Assembly (NCBI RefSeq): GCF_002920615.1
Contig: NZ_PQSU01000003.1
Coordinates: forward strand, 310,001 to 374,000
Length of the DNA stretch: 64,000 bases
From: Streptomyces sp. Ru62
Lineage (GTDB): Bacteria; Actinomycetota; Actinomycetes; Streptomycetales; Streptomycetaceae
Reading direction: 5' to 3'
This document shows positions 8,439 through 17,264 of the stretch, in pieces; the first letter of the stretch is position 1; the number at the start of each line of letters is the position of its first letter. Below the pieces are notes generated by a model. The model did no database searches, was not told where the DNA came from, and worked only from the letters and a program-made list of their open reading frames with translations. Both the position numbers and the translations under genes were made by a program.

Positions 8439-9427
8439 CGTGCGGTCTCCTCGGCGAGTTCGGTCAGGACGGCCACCACGAGGTTGCGGACGAGGTCCAC
8501 CTTGTACCCGTTGTGCGGCAGCGGCCGTGCCGCGGCCAGCTCGGCGTTCGCCGCGGCGGCGTAGGTCTCGGCGGTGGCCGGTGCGCCGGTCAGGACCCGC
8601 TCGGCCGCGGCGGCCCGCCACGGACGGGAGGCCACGGCGCCGAGGGCCAGGCGCACGTCCCGGACGACGCCGTCACGGACGTCGAGCGCGGCGGCGAGGG
8701 AGCCGATCGCGAAGGCGTAGGAGGCGCGCTCGCGGACCTTGCGGTAACGGGAGCGGGCGGCGACCGGGGCGGGCGGCAGCGTGACGCCGGTGATCAGCGC
8801 GCCCGGCGGCAGGGCGGTCTCCCGGTGCGGGGTGTCCCCGACGGGCAGGTAGAAGTCGGCGAGCGGCACCTGTCCGGGCCCCTCCGCCGTCTCGAACAGG
8901 ACCACGGCGTCGAAGGCGGTCAGGGCCACGGCCATGTCCGAGGGGTGTACGGCCACGCAGTGGTCGGAGGCGCCCAGGATCGCGTGGTTGTGGTGCTCGC
9001 CCTGGATGGCGGGGCAGCCGCTGCCGGGCACCCGCTTGTTGCAGGGCTGGGTGACGTCGGTGAAGTAGCCGCAGCGGGTGCGCTGGAGCAGGTTCCCGCC
9101 GACCGTGGCCATGTTGCGCAGCTGCCCGGAGGCACCGGCCAGCACCGCCTGCGCGAGCGCCGGGTAGCGGCGCCGGACCTCGGGGTGGGCGGCCAGGTCG
9201 CCGTTGGTGACGGTGGCGCCGATGCGCAGGCCGCCCTCCGGCGTCGTCTCGATCTCGTCCAGCGGGAGTTCGCGGATGTCGACGAGCCGTGCGGGCCGCT
9301 CGACACCGGTCTTCATCAGGTCGACGAGATTGGTGCCGCCACCGAGGTAGCGGGTGTCCGGGTCGGCGCCGAGCAGGGCGACGGCCCCGGCGACGTCGTG
9401 CGCCCGCTGGTAGTCGAACTCCCTCAT
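8435..9427 (-). CDS. xanthine dehydrogenase family protein, FAD-binding subunit M
   Basis: The 330-aa product has the PCMH-type FAD-binding domain (LGGGTNLVDLMKTG near residue 31 and TVGGNLLQRTRC near 105) and a C-terminal CO-dehydrogenase flavoprotein domain. The Cys cluster around NLLQRTRCGYF and the CPAI segment is typical of the YagS group. It would carry electrons between the iron-sulfur and molybdenum subunits. The ATG at 9427 overlaps the stop of the 2Fe-2S gene by 4 bp, so translation is coupled. Confidence 0.93.
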   Translation of the reverse strand: MREFDYQRAHDVAGAVALLGADPDTRYLGGGTNLVDLMKTGVERPARLVDIRELPLDEIETTPEGGLRIGATVTNGDLAAHPEVRRRYPALAQAVLAGASGQLRNMATVGGNLLQRTRCGYFTDVTQPCNKRVPGSGCPAIQGEHHNHAILGASDHCVAVHPSDMAVALTAFDAVVLFETAEGPGQVPLADFYLPVGDTPHRETALPPGALITGVTLPPAPVAARSRYRKVRERASYAFAIGSLAAALDVRDGVVRDVRLALGAVASRPWRAAAAERVLTGAPATAETYAAAANAELAAARPLPHNGYKVDLVRNLVVAVLTELAEETAR

Positions 9428-10005
9428 GCCACGGCCTCCTCGGCGCTCGTCGCGGAGTGCGCGCGACCCTCGTCCGGCTGGACCCCGGCCGCGCGGGCCA
9501 CCGCGTCGACGATCGAGACGTACGCGGCGCAACGGCACAGGTTTCCGCTCATCCGCTCGCGGATCTCCTCGGCGGTCAGGGGCGGTGGTCCCGCTTCGGG
9601 GCGGACGTCCTCGGTGACGGCGCTCGGCCAGCCCGCCGCGTGTTCCTCGATCATCCCGATCGCCGAGCAGATCTGGCCCGGTGTGCAGTAGCCGCACTGG
9701 AAGCCGTCCAGGTCGAGGAAGGCCTGCTGCACGGGATGGAGCCGGTCACCGTCGGCCACGCCTTCGATGGTGGTGATCTCCCGGCCCTCGGCCGCCACGG
9801 CCAGTTGCAGGCAGGCGACCGAGCGGCGCCCGTCCACCAGGACCGTGCAGGCCCCGCACTGCCCCTGGTCGCAGCCCTTCTTGGTGCCGGTGAGATCGAG
9901 ACGCTCGCGCAGGGCGTCGAGCAGGGTGGTGCGGTGGTCGACGGGCAGTGTGTACTTCTCTCCGTTGATCTTCAAGGTGATGACACTGGACGTCGATGAG
10001 GCCAT
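9424..10005 (-). CDS. 2Fe-2S iron-sulfur subunit of a molybdenum hydroxylase
   Basis: This 193-aa protein has two 2Fe-2S modules. The plant-ferredoxin-type loop is KKGCDQGQCGACTVLVDG near residue 40 with a further Cys in SVACLQ. The helical cluster has FQCGYCTPGQI near 99 and NLCRCAAYV near 150. This is the small subunit of YagTSR/xanthine-dehydrogenase-type enzymes. It is the first gene of the operon; its promoter region faces the TetR gene at 10307 and contains two operator-like dyads. No Tat signal is seen, so the enzyme is probably cytoplasmic. Confidence 0.94.
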   Translation of the reverse strand: MASSTSSVITLKINGEKYTLPVDHRTTLLDALRERLDLTGTKKGCDQGQCGACTVLVDGRRSVACLQLAVAAEGREITTIEGVADGDRLHPVQQAFLDLDGFQCGYCTPGQICSAIGMIEEHAAGWPSAVTEDVRPEAGPPPLTAEEIRERMSGNLCRCAAYVSIVDAVARAAGVQPDEGRAHSATSAEEAVA

Positions 10006-10069
10006 GGGCTGCTTCTTTCGCGTTTCCAGGACAGACGGGGGACCGGCGGCCGGGGTGGGCGGCGCGGGC

Positions 10070-10101
10070 TGTGCGTCGTGCGGTGTGTGCGTCGTGCGGT
10101 G
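10070..10101. repeat. 16-bp tandem duplication
   Basis: TGTGCGTCGTGCGGTG occurs twice without spacer (10070-10085 and 10086-10101). It lies in the 301-bp gap between the 2Fe-2S gene and the TetR gene. Apart from this and the operator dyads, I see nothing else in that gap. Confidence 0.6.
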
Positions 10102-10221
10102 TGCCGTGAGGGACGAGGCGACGGTGCGGGTGCCAAGGTGCGCGGGACCGGGGGCTGGGACCCCGGTGAGGGCGACCAGCGACTGCCGCAGGGCCGCCTC
10201 GGCCGCTATGGTGAACGTAAA

Positions 10222-10265
10222 CGGATAACTGTCCGCTCACAGGAAACGTAACGGACACTTGTCCG
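10222..10265. promoter_or_regulatory. two TetR-type operator dyads upstream of the hydroxylase operon
   Basis: CGGATAACTGTCCG (10222-10235) and CGGACACTTGTCCG (10252-10265) form two dyads exactly 30 bp apart. The second is a perfect CGGACA-N2-TGTCCG palindrome; the first has one mismatch. They lie in the divergent region between the 2Fe-2S gene (start 10005) and the TetR gene (start 10307). The TetR protein is the obvious candidate binder. Confidence 0.72.
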
Positions 10266-10306
10266 CTTAGCAAGGGCGAGGTTCGGCCACGCCATGAGGA
10301 GGACGA

Positions 10307-10885
10307 GTGCCGCAGCAGAAGGACTCACCCCGGCGCTCGGACGCACAGCGCAACCGCGAGCGCATCCTGGAGGTGGCGCTCACCGAGCTGTCGCACTGTG
10401 CCGACGCCCCGCTGAGCGTGATCGCCAAGAAGGCCGGTGTCGGGCAGGGCACCTTCTACCGCAACTTCCCCAACCGCGAATCACTCGTCCTGGAGATCTA
10501 CCGCCATGAGATGCGGCAGGTCGCGGACAGCGCGGAACACCTGCTCGCCGGCCGGGCACCCGACGAGGCCCTGCGCGCCTGGATGGACCGGCTCGCCGAG
10601 TTCGCCATGGCCAAGGCCGGACTGGCCGACGCGATACGCCAGGTCACCGGCGCGCCGGGCGGCCCCGCCAAGCCGTCCCCCACCCCGGTGGCCCACGCGG
10701 CGGAACTCCTGCTACGCGCCAACGAGGAAGCGGGCACCATCCGGCCCGGAGTCACCGCGGACGACTTCTTCCTCGCCATAGCGGGCCTGTGGCAACTCGA
10801 CCCCCACGACGACTGGCAGCCCCGCGCCGCCCGCCTCCTCGACCTTGTCATGGACGGGTTGCGGAGCGGGGCGCGTGGAGGGTGA
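10307..10885 (+). CDS. TetR/AcrR family transcriptional regulator
   Basis: The 192-aa product has an N-terminal TetR helix-turn-helix (IAKKAGVGQGTFYRNFPNRESL, about residues 37-60, around the turn GVGQG) and a helical effector domain. The start follows GGAGGACGA. It is divergent from the molybdenum-hydroxylase operon, with two operator dyads in between, so it probably represses that operon and itself. A substrate or product of the hydroxylase is a reasonable inducer, but that is inference. Confidence 0.93.
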   Translation: MPQQKDSPRRSDAQRNRERILEVALTELSHCADAPLSVIAKKAGVGQGTFYRNFPNRESLVLEIYRHEMRQVADSAEHLLAGRAPDEALRAWMDRLAEFAMAKAGLADAIRQVTGAPGGPAKPSPTPVAHAAELLLRANEEAGTIRPGVTADDFFLAIAGLWQLDPHDDWQPRAARLLDLVMDGLRSGARGG

Positions 10886-11462
10886 GGGGTGTGCGGCGTG
10901 GGCGACGGGGCGCCTTGGGCTGAGGCGGGCGTCCCCGGCCGGCGCCGCTGGACTGCGCACAGGGTGCCGCGGCCGGCGAGGCGCCTGGGCAGGCGATGCC
11001 GGGGGGCGGGCGAGCGCTCCGCGCCCCCTGGGTAAGACGTCGCACGGAGGGCGGTCGGAGGCGGGCACGCCTCGCGGGTGAGCGGCTGCGCCGGCGACGA
11101 CCCTCTAGGGGAGGGGCGACGACGCGTGGCCGACGGCCACCGGTGGGGGAGGGGCGACGACGCGTGGCCGAGGGCCCGCCGTCAGAGCGGCACGCGCCGG
11201 GGCTGCCGACAGGGCGGCCACACCCCGACGGCCCCCGGCAGGGAGGGACGCCGCCGCGGGTGCCGCGCCGACGTCAGCCAGGCTTCCCGGCACCGTGCGC
11301 GGGCCGGGCCGGGCCGCCGGAAGGCCACCACCACATGCCCCACTCCAACCGGCGCGCGCCCGAAGACGAGGCCCCTGCAGCCGCTCGGCGGGCAGCGGCG
11401 AGGCCATTGCGGTGGGGCCGGTGTCGACGCGTCGACGTCGGGCCGGTGTCGACGCGTCGGCC
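10886..11462. repeat. 577-bp gene-free region with two sets of direct repeats
   Basis: I see no supportable gene here. A 26-bp sequence beginning GGGGAGGGGCGACGACGCGT is repeated at 11108-11133 and 11146-11171. A 20-bp sequence, GGGCCGGTGTCGACGCGTCG, is repeated at 11415-11434 and 11440-11459, directly after the stop of the convergently arriving D-lactate-dehydrogenase-like gene. The repeats are very G-rich and contain small CGACGCGTCG palindromes. Confidence 0.55.
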
Positions 11463-14345
11463 TCAGGCCGTGGCCTCGTCGAGGAGTTCCAGCACGTGCC
11501 GGTACGGCCGGCCCGTGGCCCGGGTCATTCCCAGCTCGCAGGTGCGGTTGCAGGAGGCGTACGCGTCGTACGTGCCCGCGTTCAGCTCGGCGGCCTGGGC
11601 GGCGACGGCGGACGCGGTGATCTCCGGGTGGAGCAGGCCCCGGTCCCCGGCGAACGCGCAGCAGCCCCAGTTGTCGGGGACCGTCACCTCGTCGCTCACC
11701 GACGCGGCCACGGTGCGCAGGGCCGTCTCGATGCCGAGGTGCACCGTGGAGCAGGTGGGATGCAGGGCGAGGCTGCCCAGGCGCCGGGGTTCGGGCAGGG
11801 CGGGGAGCAGGTGCTCGGCGGCGAAGACGACGCTGTCGACGAAGCGCAGCGAGGCGAAGCGGGCGCGGTCGGACTCCGGGAGGGCGTCGCGGAGTTGGTC
11901 CAGGCCGTGCGTGCAGGACGAGGCGTCGCACACCACCGGCAGCCGGCCGTGCTCGCTCGCCTCCCACAGCGCTTCCAGGGTGCGGGCGGCCATGGTGCGG
12001 TACCCGGCGGTGTACCCCTTGGACTGCCAGGGGGTGCCGCAGCACAGCCCGTCCAGCCCGGAGGGTACGGCGACGGGGACCCCGGCCCGCGCACACAGGC
12101 GCAGGAAGGCCCCGGCCGCGCCCGCCGCCCCGTCAGGGCTTCCCTCCCCGCCTACCTCCGGCGCGAAGAGACTGCCGATGCACGCGGCGAAGAACACCGC
12201 GCGGGCTCCGGCCGGGTGGCGGGGTGCGGGACGGGCGGGGCCGCCACGGGGGATGTCGTCGGTCCAGGCCGGTACCAGCTCGCCCGCCCCGAGCCGGCGG
12301 AGCGCGCCGGTGGCGGTGCGCAGGACGGGGGAGGGGGCGGCGTGGGCCGTGTTCAGGGCGACGCGTACGGCCTTGACCGTGGTCCCCCAGTGCCGGGCCA
12401 CCGTGTTCCCCGCGCGCTGTGCGACCGCACCGTGCCGGTCGGCGCGCAGGCGTTTCATGACCGCCCCGGTGTCGATGGTGACCGGGCACGCGGTGACGCA
12501 GAGGCTGTCGGCGGCGCAGCTGTCGACGGCCGCGTAGCCGTAGTCCTCCGCCAGTGCGCGCCGCCGCTCCTCGTCGCCCGCCGCCGCGGCCAGCGCGATC
12601 TCGCGCCGCAGGGCGATGCGCTGACGCGGTGTCGTGGTGGCGTCGGCGGTCGGGCACACCGGCTCGCAGTAGCCGCACTCCACGCACGCGTCGACGGCGG
12701 GGTCGACCTCCGGGATGCTCTTGAGGTTGCGCAGGTGCGCGCTGGCGTCGTCGTCCAGGAGCACACCCGGGTTGAGCACCGCGTGCGGGTCGCACAGCCG
12801 CTTCAGCTCGCGCATGACGTCGTACAGCTCGTCGCCGTACTGCCGGCGCACGAACGGCGTCATGGCCCGCCCGGTGCCGTGCTCGGCCTTCAGCGTGCCC
12901 CCGGCGTCCAGGACGAGGTCGACCATGGCGTCGGTGAACCGGGCGTAGCGCTCGACCTCGGAGGCGGAGTCGAAGTCCTGGGTCAGCATGAAGTGGAGGT
13001 TGCCGTCGCGGGCGTGGCCGAAGATCACCGCGTCCTGGTAGCCGTACCGGTCGAAGAGCCCGGTCAGGCCCTCGCAGGTACCGGTCAGCCGGTCCATCGG
13101 CACCGCGATGTCCTCCAGCAGCGCGGTGGTGCCGGGGCGGCGCGCGCCCGCGACGGCGGTGTACAGGCCCTTGCGCAGGTGCCAGAGCCGGGCCCGCAGG
13201 CGCGGGTCGCCCACGAGCGCGGTGTCGCTGACGGTGGGCATCCGGTCCAGGGCCCGCCGCGCGTCCGCCACCCGCTCCGCCAGCAGCCCGGGGTCCTCCT
13301 CGGCGAATTCCACCAGCAGCGCCGCGTGCCGCTCCACGCGCAGGCCGCGCACCTCGTCGACGGGGTCGGTGGACTGCTGCGCCACCCGCAGCGACGCCGC
13401 GTCGAGGAGTTCGGCGGTGCGGGCACCGGCGGCGAGCAGCGCGGGCAGGGCGTCGGTGGCCTCCGCGAGGCCCGGCAGCACCAGCAGACCGGTGGCGGTG
13501 TGCGGCAGCAGCGGGACGGTGCGGAAGACGGCCTCCCCGACGAAGCCGAGGGTGCCCTCGCTGCCGATCATCAGGTGGGCGAGGATGTCCGCCGGTTCGT
13601 CGTGGTCCAGGAACGAGTTGAGGCCGTAGCCCATGGTGTTCTTCATCGAGAACAGCCGCTCGACGGTGGCGCGGGACCGGGCCGAGCCGCGCACCCGGTC
13701 GCGCAGCCGCAGCAGGCCCGCGTGCAGTTCGGGTTCGCGCTCCCGCAGCGCCCGGTCCGCGTCGGGGAGCGCGGTGTCGACCACCGTGCCGGAGGGCAGC
13801 ACGAACTGCAGGGACTCCATGGTCCGGTAGGCGTTGTCCCGGGTGCCGCAGTTCATGCCGCTGGAGTTGTTGGCGACCAGGCCGCCGATGGTGCAGGCGG
13901 ACTCGCTGGCCGGGTCGGGGCCGAGCCGGCGCCCGTGCCGGGCGAGCCGCGCGTTCACCTGCCGCACGGTCAGCCCCGGCTGCACCCGGATGCGCAGCCC
14001 GTCGTCGAGGACCTCGGCGGCGCGCCACGCGCTGCGGACGTCCACGAGGATGCCGTCGCCGCCCGCCTGTCCCGCGAGGCTGGTGCCACCCGAGCGCAGC
14101 GTGAGCGGCAGCCCGGCGGCGCGGGCGCCGGCCATCAGGGCGCCCACCTCGGCCGCCGACACGGCACGCACCACCGCGCGCGGGGTGAACAGGTACGGCG
14201 AGGCGTCGTGAGCGGCGGCGACCCTGCGGGGGACGTCGGTGGTGACCCTGGCCGGGTCGTCGACGCACGCGGACAGCAGCTCGGCCAGGCGGTCGGGCCG
14301 CTCCACCGCGTGCGCGGTGGCGGAGGGGGCGTCGGTGGGGCTCAT
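11463..14345 (-). CDS. FAD-binding and (Fe-S)-binding oxidoreductase, D-lactate dehydrogenase-like
   Basis: This 960-aa protein fuses a flavin dehydrogenase with an iron-sulfur electron-transfer half, the build of YdiJ and membrane-associated D-lactate dehydrogenases. Order: FAD_binding_4 (about 50-250, with LRSGGTSLAGQ and NNSSGMNCG), FAD-linked oxidase C-terminal domain (about 270-520, with HARDGNLHF and EHGTGRAM), two 4Fe-4S clusters (CVECGYCEPVCP near 553 and CVTACPV near 611), then CCG-type Cys-rich segments (CIGSLF near 718, LCCGTPW near 767, GCCAFAGDRG near 895). It sits 16 bp downstream of anmK in a MurNAc-recycling locus. MurQ releases D-lactate, so oxidation of that D-lactate is the likely job (inference). 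A GAGGACCC precedes the ATG. Confidence 0.9.
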   Translation of the reverse strand: MSPTDAPSATAHAVERPDRLAELLSACVDDPARVTTDVPRRVAAAHDASPYLFTPRAVVRAVSAAEVGALMAGARAAGLPLTLRSGGTSLAGQAGGDGILVDVRSAWRAAEVLDDGLRIRVQPGLTVRQVNARLARHGRRLGPDPASESACTIGGLVANNSSGMNCGTRDNAYRTMESLQFVLPSGTVVDTALPDADRALREREPELHAGLLRLRDRVRGSARSRATVERLFSMKNTMGYGLNSFLDHDEPADILAHLMIGSEGTLGFVGEAVFRTVPLLPHTATGLLVLPGLAEATDALPALLAAGARTAELLDAASLRVAQQSTDPVDEVRGLRVERHAALLVEFAEEDPGLLAERVADARRALDRMPTVSDTALVGDPRLRARLWHLRKGLYTAVAGARRPGTTALLEDIAVPMDRLTGTCEGLTGLFDRYGYQDAVIFGHARDGNLHFMLTQDFDSASEVERYARFTDAMVDLVLDAGGTLKAEHGTGRAMTPFVRRQYGDELYDVMRELKRLCDPHAVLNPGVLLDDDASAHLRNLKSIPEVDPAVDACVECGYCEPVCPTADATTTPRQRIALRREIALAAAAGDEERRRALAEDYGYAAVDSCAADSLCVTACPVTIDTGAVMKRLRADRHGAVAQRAGNTVARHWGTTVKAVRVALNTAHAAPSPVLRTATGALRRLGAGELVPAWTDDIPRGGPARPAPRHPAGARAVFFAACIGSLFAPEVGGEGSPDGAAGAAGAFLRLCARAGVPVAVPSGLDGLCCGTPWQSKGYTAGYRTMAARTLEALWEASEHGRLPVVCDASSCTHGLDQLRDALPESDRARFASLRFVDSVVFAAEHLLPALPEPRRLGSLALHPTCSTVHLGIETALRTVAASVSDEVTVPDNWGCCAFAGDRGLLHPEITASAVAAQAAELNAGTYDAYASCNRTCELGMTRATGRPYRHVLELLDEATA

Positions 14346-14361
14346 GGGTCCTCGGATGGGG

Positions 14362-15528
14362 TCAGACGATCCGCAGCAGGTGCGGCGGCCGGGCGACGGG
14401 TGCGGGCAGGCGCAGGGGCGCCAGGCCGGGGGTGATGCTGCCGAGCAGCGTGGCCCTGACGGCGCCGGTGGCGGAGGGGTGGGTGCCGGGCAGGCCGTGG
14501 ACGGTGAGGAAGCCGAGGACGGCGAAGGCCAGGGCCTCCTTGGCGTCGGAGGGCAGCCCGAGGTCGTCGCTGCGGCGCACCGGCACGCCGGGGAGCTCTT
14601 CGTCGATCATGCGCATGAGCACCGGGTTGCGGGTGCCGCCACCGGAGGCGACGAGCTCGGTGACCCCGTGGGCCCGGCAGGCGTCGGCCACGGTCACGGC
14701 GGTCAGCCGGGTCAGCGTGGCCAGGACGTCGTCGGTGGCGGGCGTGGGTACGGCGTCGAGCGCCCGCAGCAGGTACGGCAGGTGGAAGAGCTCCTTGCCG
14801 GTGGTCTTCGGGGCGGGCCTGCGGTAGTAGGGGTCCGCCAGCAGGAAGCGGAGCAGCTCCGGGCTGACCGTTCCGGCGGCGGCCCGGCGTCCGTCCGCGT
14901 CGTAGGCGGCGCCGTCGCCGGTGAAGTGCCGTACGGCCGCGTCGAGCAGGGCGTTGGCGGGGCCGGTGTCGAAGGCCAGCGGTTCGGCGCCGGGCGCGAC
15001 GACGGTGACGTTGGCGATGCCGCCGAGGTTCAGCGCCGCCGGGGTGCCGGGCAGGGCGCGCAGCAGCAGGGTGTCGGTCAGGCCGACCAGCGGGGCGCCC
15101 TGGCCGCCGGCGGCGACGTCCCTGCTGCGCAGGTCGGAGACCACGGGCAGCCCGGTCTCCTCGGCGATCCAGGCCGGCTGGCCGAGTTGCAGAGTGCCGC
15201 GGACGACGCCGTCCTCCACCCAGTGGTGCATGGTCTGGCCGTGCGAGACCACCAGGTCCGCCGCCCCCGCGCACAGCTCCCGCAGGGCCCGCGCCGCCGC
15301 TGTGGCGAAGGCCTGCCCGATGCCGCTGTCCAGCGCGCAGACGGCCTGCGTGGTCGTGGCGGCCGGCGGCAGCGTGGCGGCGATCAGGGCGCGCAGGTCG
15401 TCCGGGTAGGGCACGGACAGGTGCCCGAGGGGGCGCAGCAGCAGGCTGTCGCCGTCCAGGGTGAGGTCGGCGGCGGCCGCCTCGATGGCGTCGTACGACG
15501 TGCCGGACATCAGCCCGATCACCCGCAT
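14362..15528 (-). CDS. anmK: anhydro-N-acetylmuramic acid kinase AnmK
   Basis: AnmK phosphorylates 1,6-anhydro-MurNAc while opening the anhydro ring, giving MurNAc-6-phosphate for cell-wall recycling. The N-terminal GLMSGTSYDAIEAA matches the family phosphate-binding motif, with Tyr-Asp-Ala where many have Leu-Asp-Gly. The core contains LNLGGIANVTVV, FDTGPANAL with its conserved Asp, and ASGGGTRNPVLM. I chose the ATG at 15528 because the protein then begins MRVIGLMSGTS and GGAGG lies 6 bp upstream. An ATG at 15588, also with GGAGG, would add 20 residues. It follows the symporter gene and precedes the flavin oxidoreductase on the same strand. Confidence 0.92.
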   Translation of the reverse strand: MRVIGLMSGTSYDAIEAAAADLTLDGDSLLLRPLGHLSVPYPDDLRALIAATLPPAATTTQAVCALDSGIGQAFATAAARALRELCAGAADLVVSHGQTMHHWVEDGVVRGTLQLGQPAWIAEETGLPVVSDLRSRDVAAGGQGAPLVGLTDTLLLRALPGTPAALNLGGIANVTVVAPGAEPLAFDTGPANALLDAAVRHFTGDGAAYDADGRRAAAGTVSPELLRFLLADPYYRRPAPKTTGKELFHLPYLLRALDAVPTPATDDVLATLTRLTAVTVADACRAHGVTELVASGGGTRNPVLMRMIDEELPGVPVRRSDDLGLPSDAKEALAFAVLGFLTVHGLPGTHPSATGAVRATLLGSITPGLAPLRLPAPVARPPHLLRIV

Positions 15529-15684
15529 GGTGCCTCCGGGACCATCCCCCGCCCGCTCGGCGGGCGGAGTGCGCTGCGACTGGGACATGGTGCGTGCCTC
15601 CGGGAAGCGCTTGGGGGGAGTAGGTGCGGTCCTTGTTCGCCGGCGGAGGGCGGTCGTGCCGTCCCGCCCCCCGCCGGGCGGCAC

Positions 15685-17256
15685 TCAGTCCTGCTGGACG
15701 GCCGCCGTGACCCGCCCCTCGTCCGGGCCCGGTTCGCCGTCGGCCGGCCGGACCTTGGCGGGTTCGGGGGCGCGGTGGAACAAGCTCATCAGACCGCCGA
15801 CGACCAGGGTGACCAGCACGCCGATCGGGACCAGCCACTGCGCGGCGATGGCCGTCGGCACGGTCGCCCCGGCCACGGTCACGTCGATCTTCACCTCGCG
15901 CACGATGTATGTCATCACCGCGACCGTCACCAGGAACGCCACCACGGAGTCGACCTCACCCGCGCGCCGGACGATCCGGCCGAGCAGGAACGCGCCGAGC
16001 AGGGCGCCGTAGGTGTAGCCGGCGATGGTCAGGCCGGTGAGGTAGACGTTGCCCGTGCTGGTGCTGAACGCACAGGCGAAGACCGCCATCAGCGCCGCCC
16101 ACACCAGCGTCATCACCCGGGCGAGCTTCAGCAGCGACGCCTCGGACGGCGTCGTACGGAAGAAGCTGTGGATGATGTCGGCGACCGTCGAGTTCGACAT
16201 GGAGTTCAGCGCCGAGGACAGCGAGCCCATGGCGGCGCCGAGGATGCCGGCCACGAGCAGGCCGGAGATCACCACGGGCAGCCCGTGCAGGATGAAGTTC
16301 GGGTAGAGGTTGTCGGAGCTGTTCAGGCCGAGCTCCTTGAAGCTCTTGCCGTCGTTGTACGACCACAGCAGCGCGCCCACGAGGGAGAACGCCGCGAACT
16401 GGAAGGTGACGAAGACACCGGAGGCGATCATCGCCTTCTGGCCGTCGCGCAGGGAGCGGGTGGCCAGGATGCGCTGGACGATGAGCTGGTCGGAACCGTG
16501 ACTGGCCATGGCGAAGATCGCGCCGCCGATGATCGCGGTGGGCAGGGCGAACGGGCTGGTGAGGATGTGCGCGAGGTCGAAGTCCGTGTCGAACAGCTTG
16601 AACTCGCCCGCGTGCAGGGCGCGCGAGAAGCCGGCGCCGCCGACGTGCCCGGACAGGACGGCGATGGCGAGGACCGCACCGCCCAGGTAGAGGCCCATCT
16701 GGATGGCGTCGGTCCAGATGACCGCCTTGATGCCGCCGAGGTAGGTGTAGACGACGGTGATCACGGTGAGCACGATGATGATGACGCGGTAGCCCGCGTG
16801 CACGCCGAACTCGTCGAGCAGGAGCTTGATGGGGATCGCGGAGGCGAACAGCCGCACGCCCTCGGCGAGGAGGCGGGTGAAGACGAAGGTGACCGACGCC
16901 AGCCCCTGGAGTTTCAGCCCGAATCTGGTCCCCAGGTACTGGTAGGCGCTGACGAAGCCGCCCCGCTTGTACAGGGGGATGAGGACGGTGGCCACGACGA
17001 CGCGGCCGATGACGTAGCCGAGGGCCAGTTCGACGTTGCCGAAGCCCTGTCCGCTGTAGGCGCCGCCGGGCACGCTGATGACGGTGAGCACGCTGGTCTC
17101 GGTGGCGACCACGGAGAACGAGACCGTCCACCACGGCATGCTGCCCTCGCCGACGAAGTAGTCCTTCGACGTCTTCTGCCGGCCGGCCAGGCGCAGTCCG
17201 ATCACGGCGATCGCCACCAGATAGACGACGATCACCACGAGGTCGAGTTGGCGCAC
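15685..17256 (-). CDS. sodium:solute symporter (SSS family)
   Basis: This 523-aa integral membrane protein has about 13 hydrophobic segments and the SSS-family signature regions, such as GGIKAVIWTDAIQ and the early VPGGAYSGQGFG. The N-terminus starts in the membrane (LDLVVIVVYLVAIAVIGL). The GTG start follows AGGAGAG, which overlaps the stop of the upstream kinase gene, so the two are co-translated. Set among AnmK, a BadF/BadG-type kinase, MurR and MurQ, it most likely imports MurNAc, anhydro-MurNAc or a muropeptide sugar (inference). Sequence alone gives only sodium-coupled solute uptake. Confidence 0.9.
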   Translation of the reverse strand: MRQLDLVVIVVYLVAIAVIGLRLAGRQKTSKDYFVGEGSMPWWTVSFSVVATETSVLTVISVPGGAYSGQGFGNVELALGYVIGRVVVATVLIPLYKRGGFVSAYQYLGTRFGLKLQGLASVTFVFTRLLAEGVRLFASAIPIKLLLDEFGVHAGYRVIIIVLTVITVVYTYLGGIKAVIWTDAIQMGLYLGGAVLAIAVLSGHVGGAGFSRALHAGEFKLFDTDFDLAHILTSPFALPTAIIGGAIFAMASHGSDQLIVQRILATRSLRDGQKAMIASGVFVTFQFAAFSLVGALLWSYNDGKSFKELGLNSSDNLYPNFILHGLPVVISGLLVAGILGAAMGSLSSALNSMSNSTVADIIHSFFRTTPSEASLLKLARVMTLVWAALMAVFACAFSTSTGNVYLTGLTIAGYTYGALLGAFLLGRIVRRAGEVDSVVAFLVTVAVMTYIVREVKIDVTVAGATVPTAIAAQWLVPIGVLVTLVVGGLMSLFHRAPEPAKVRPADGEPGPDEGRVTAAVQQD

Positions 17257-17264
17257 GCTCTCTC

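Noticed and set aside
11295..14435. A 1046-codon plus-strand open frame opposite the D-lactate dehydrogenase-like gene
   Set aside because: The minus-strand protein has clear FAD and Fe-S motifs; the plus-strand product is low-complexity.
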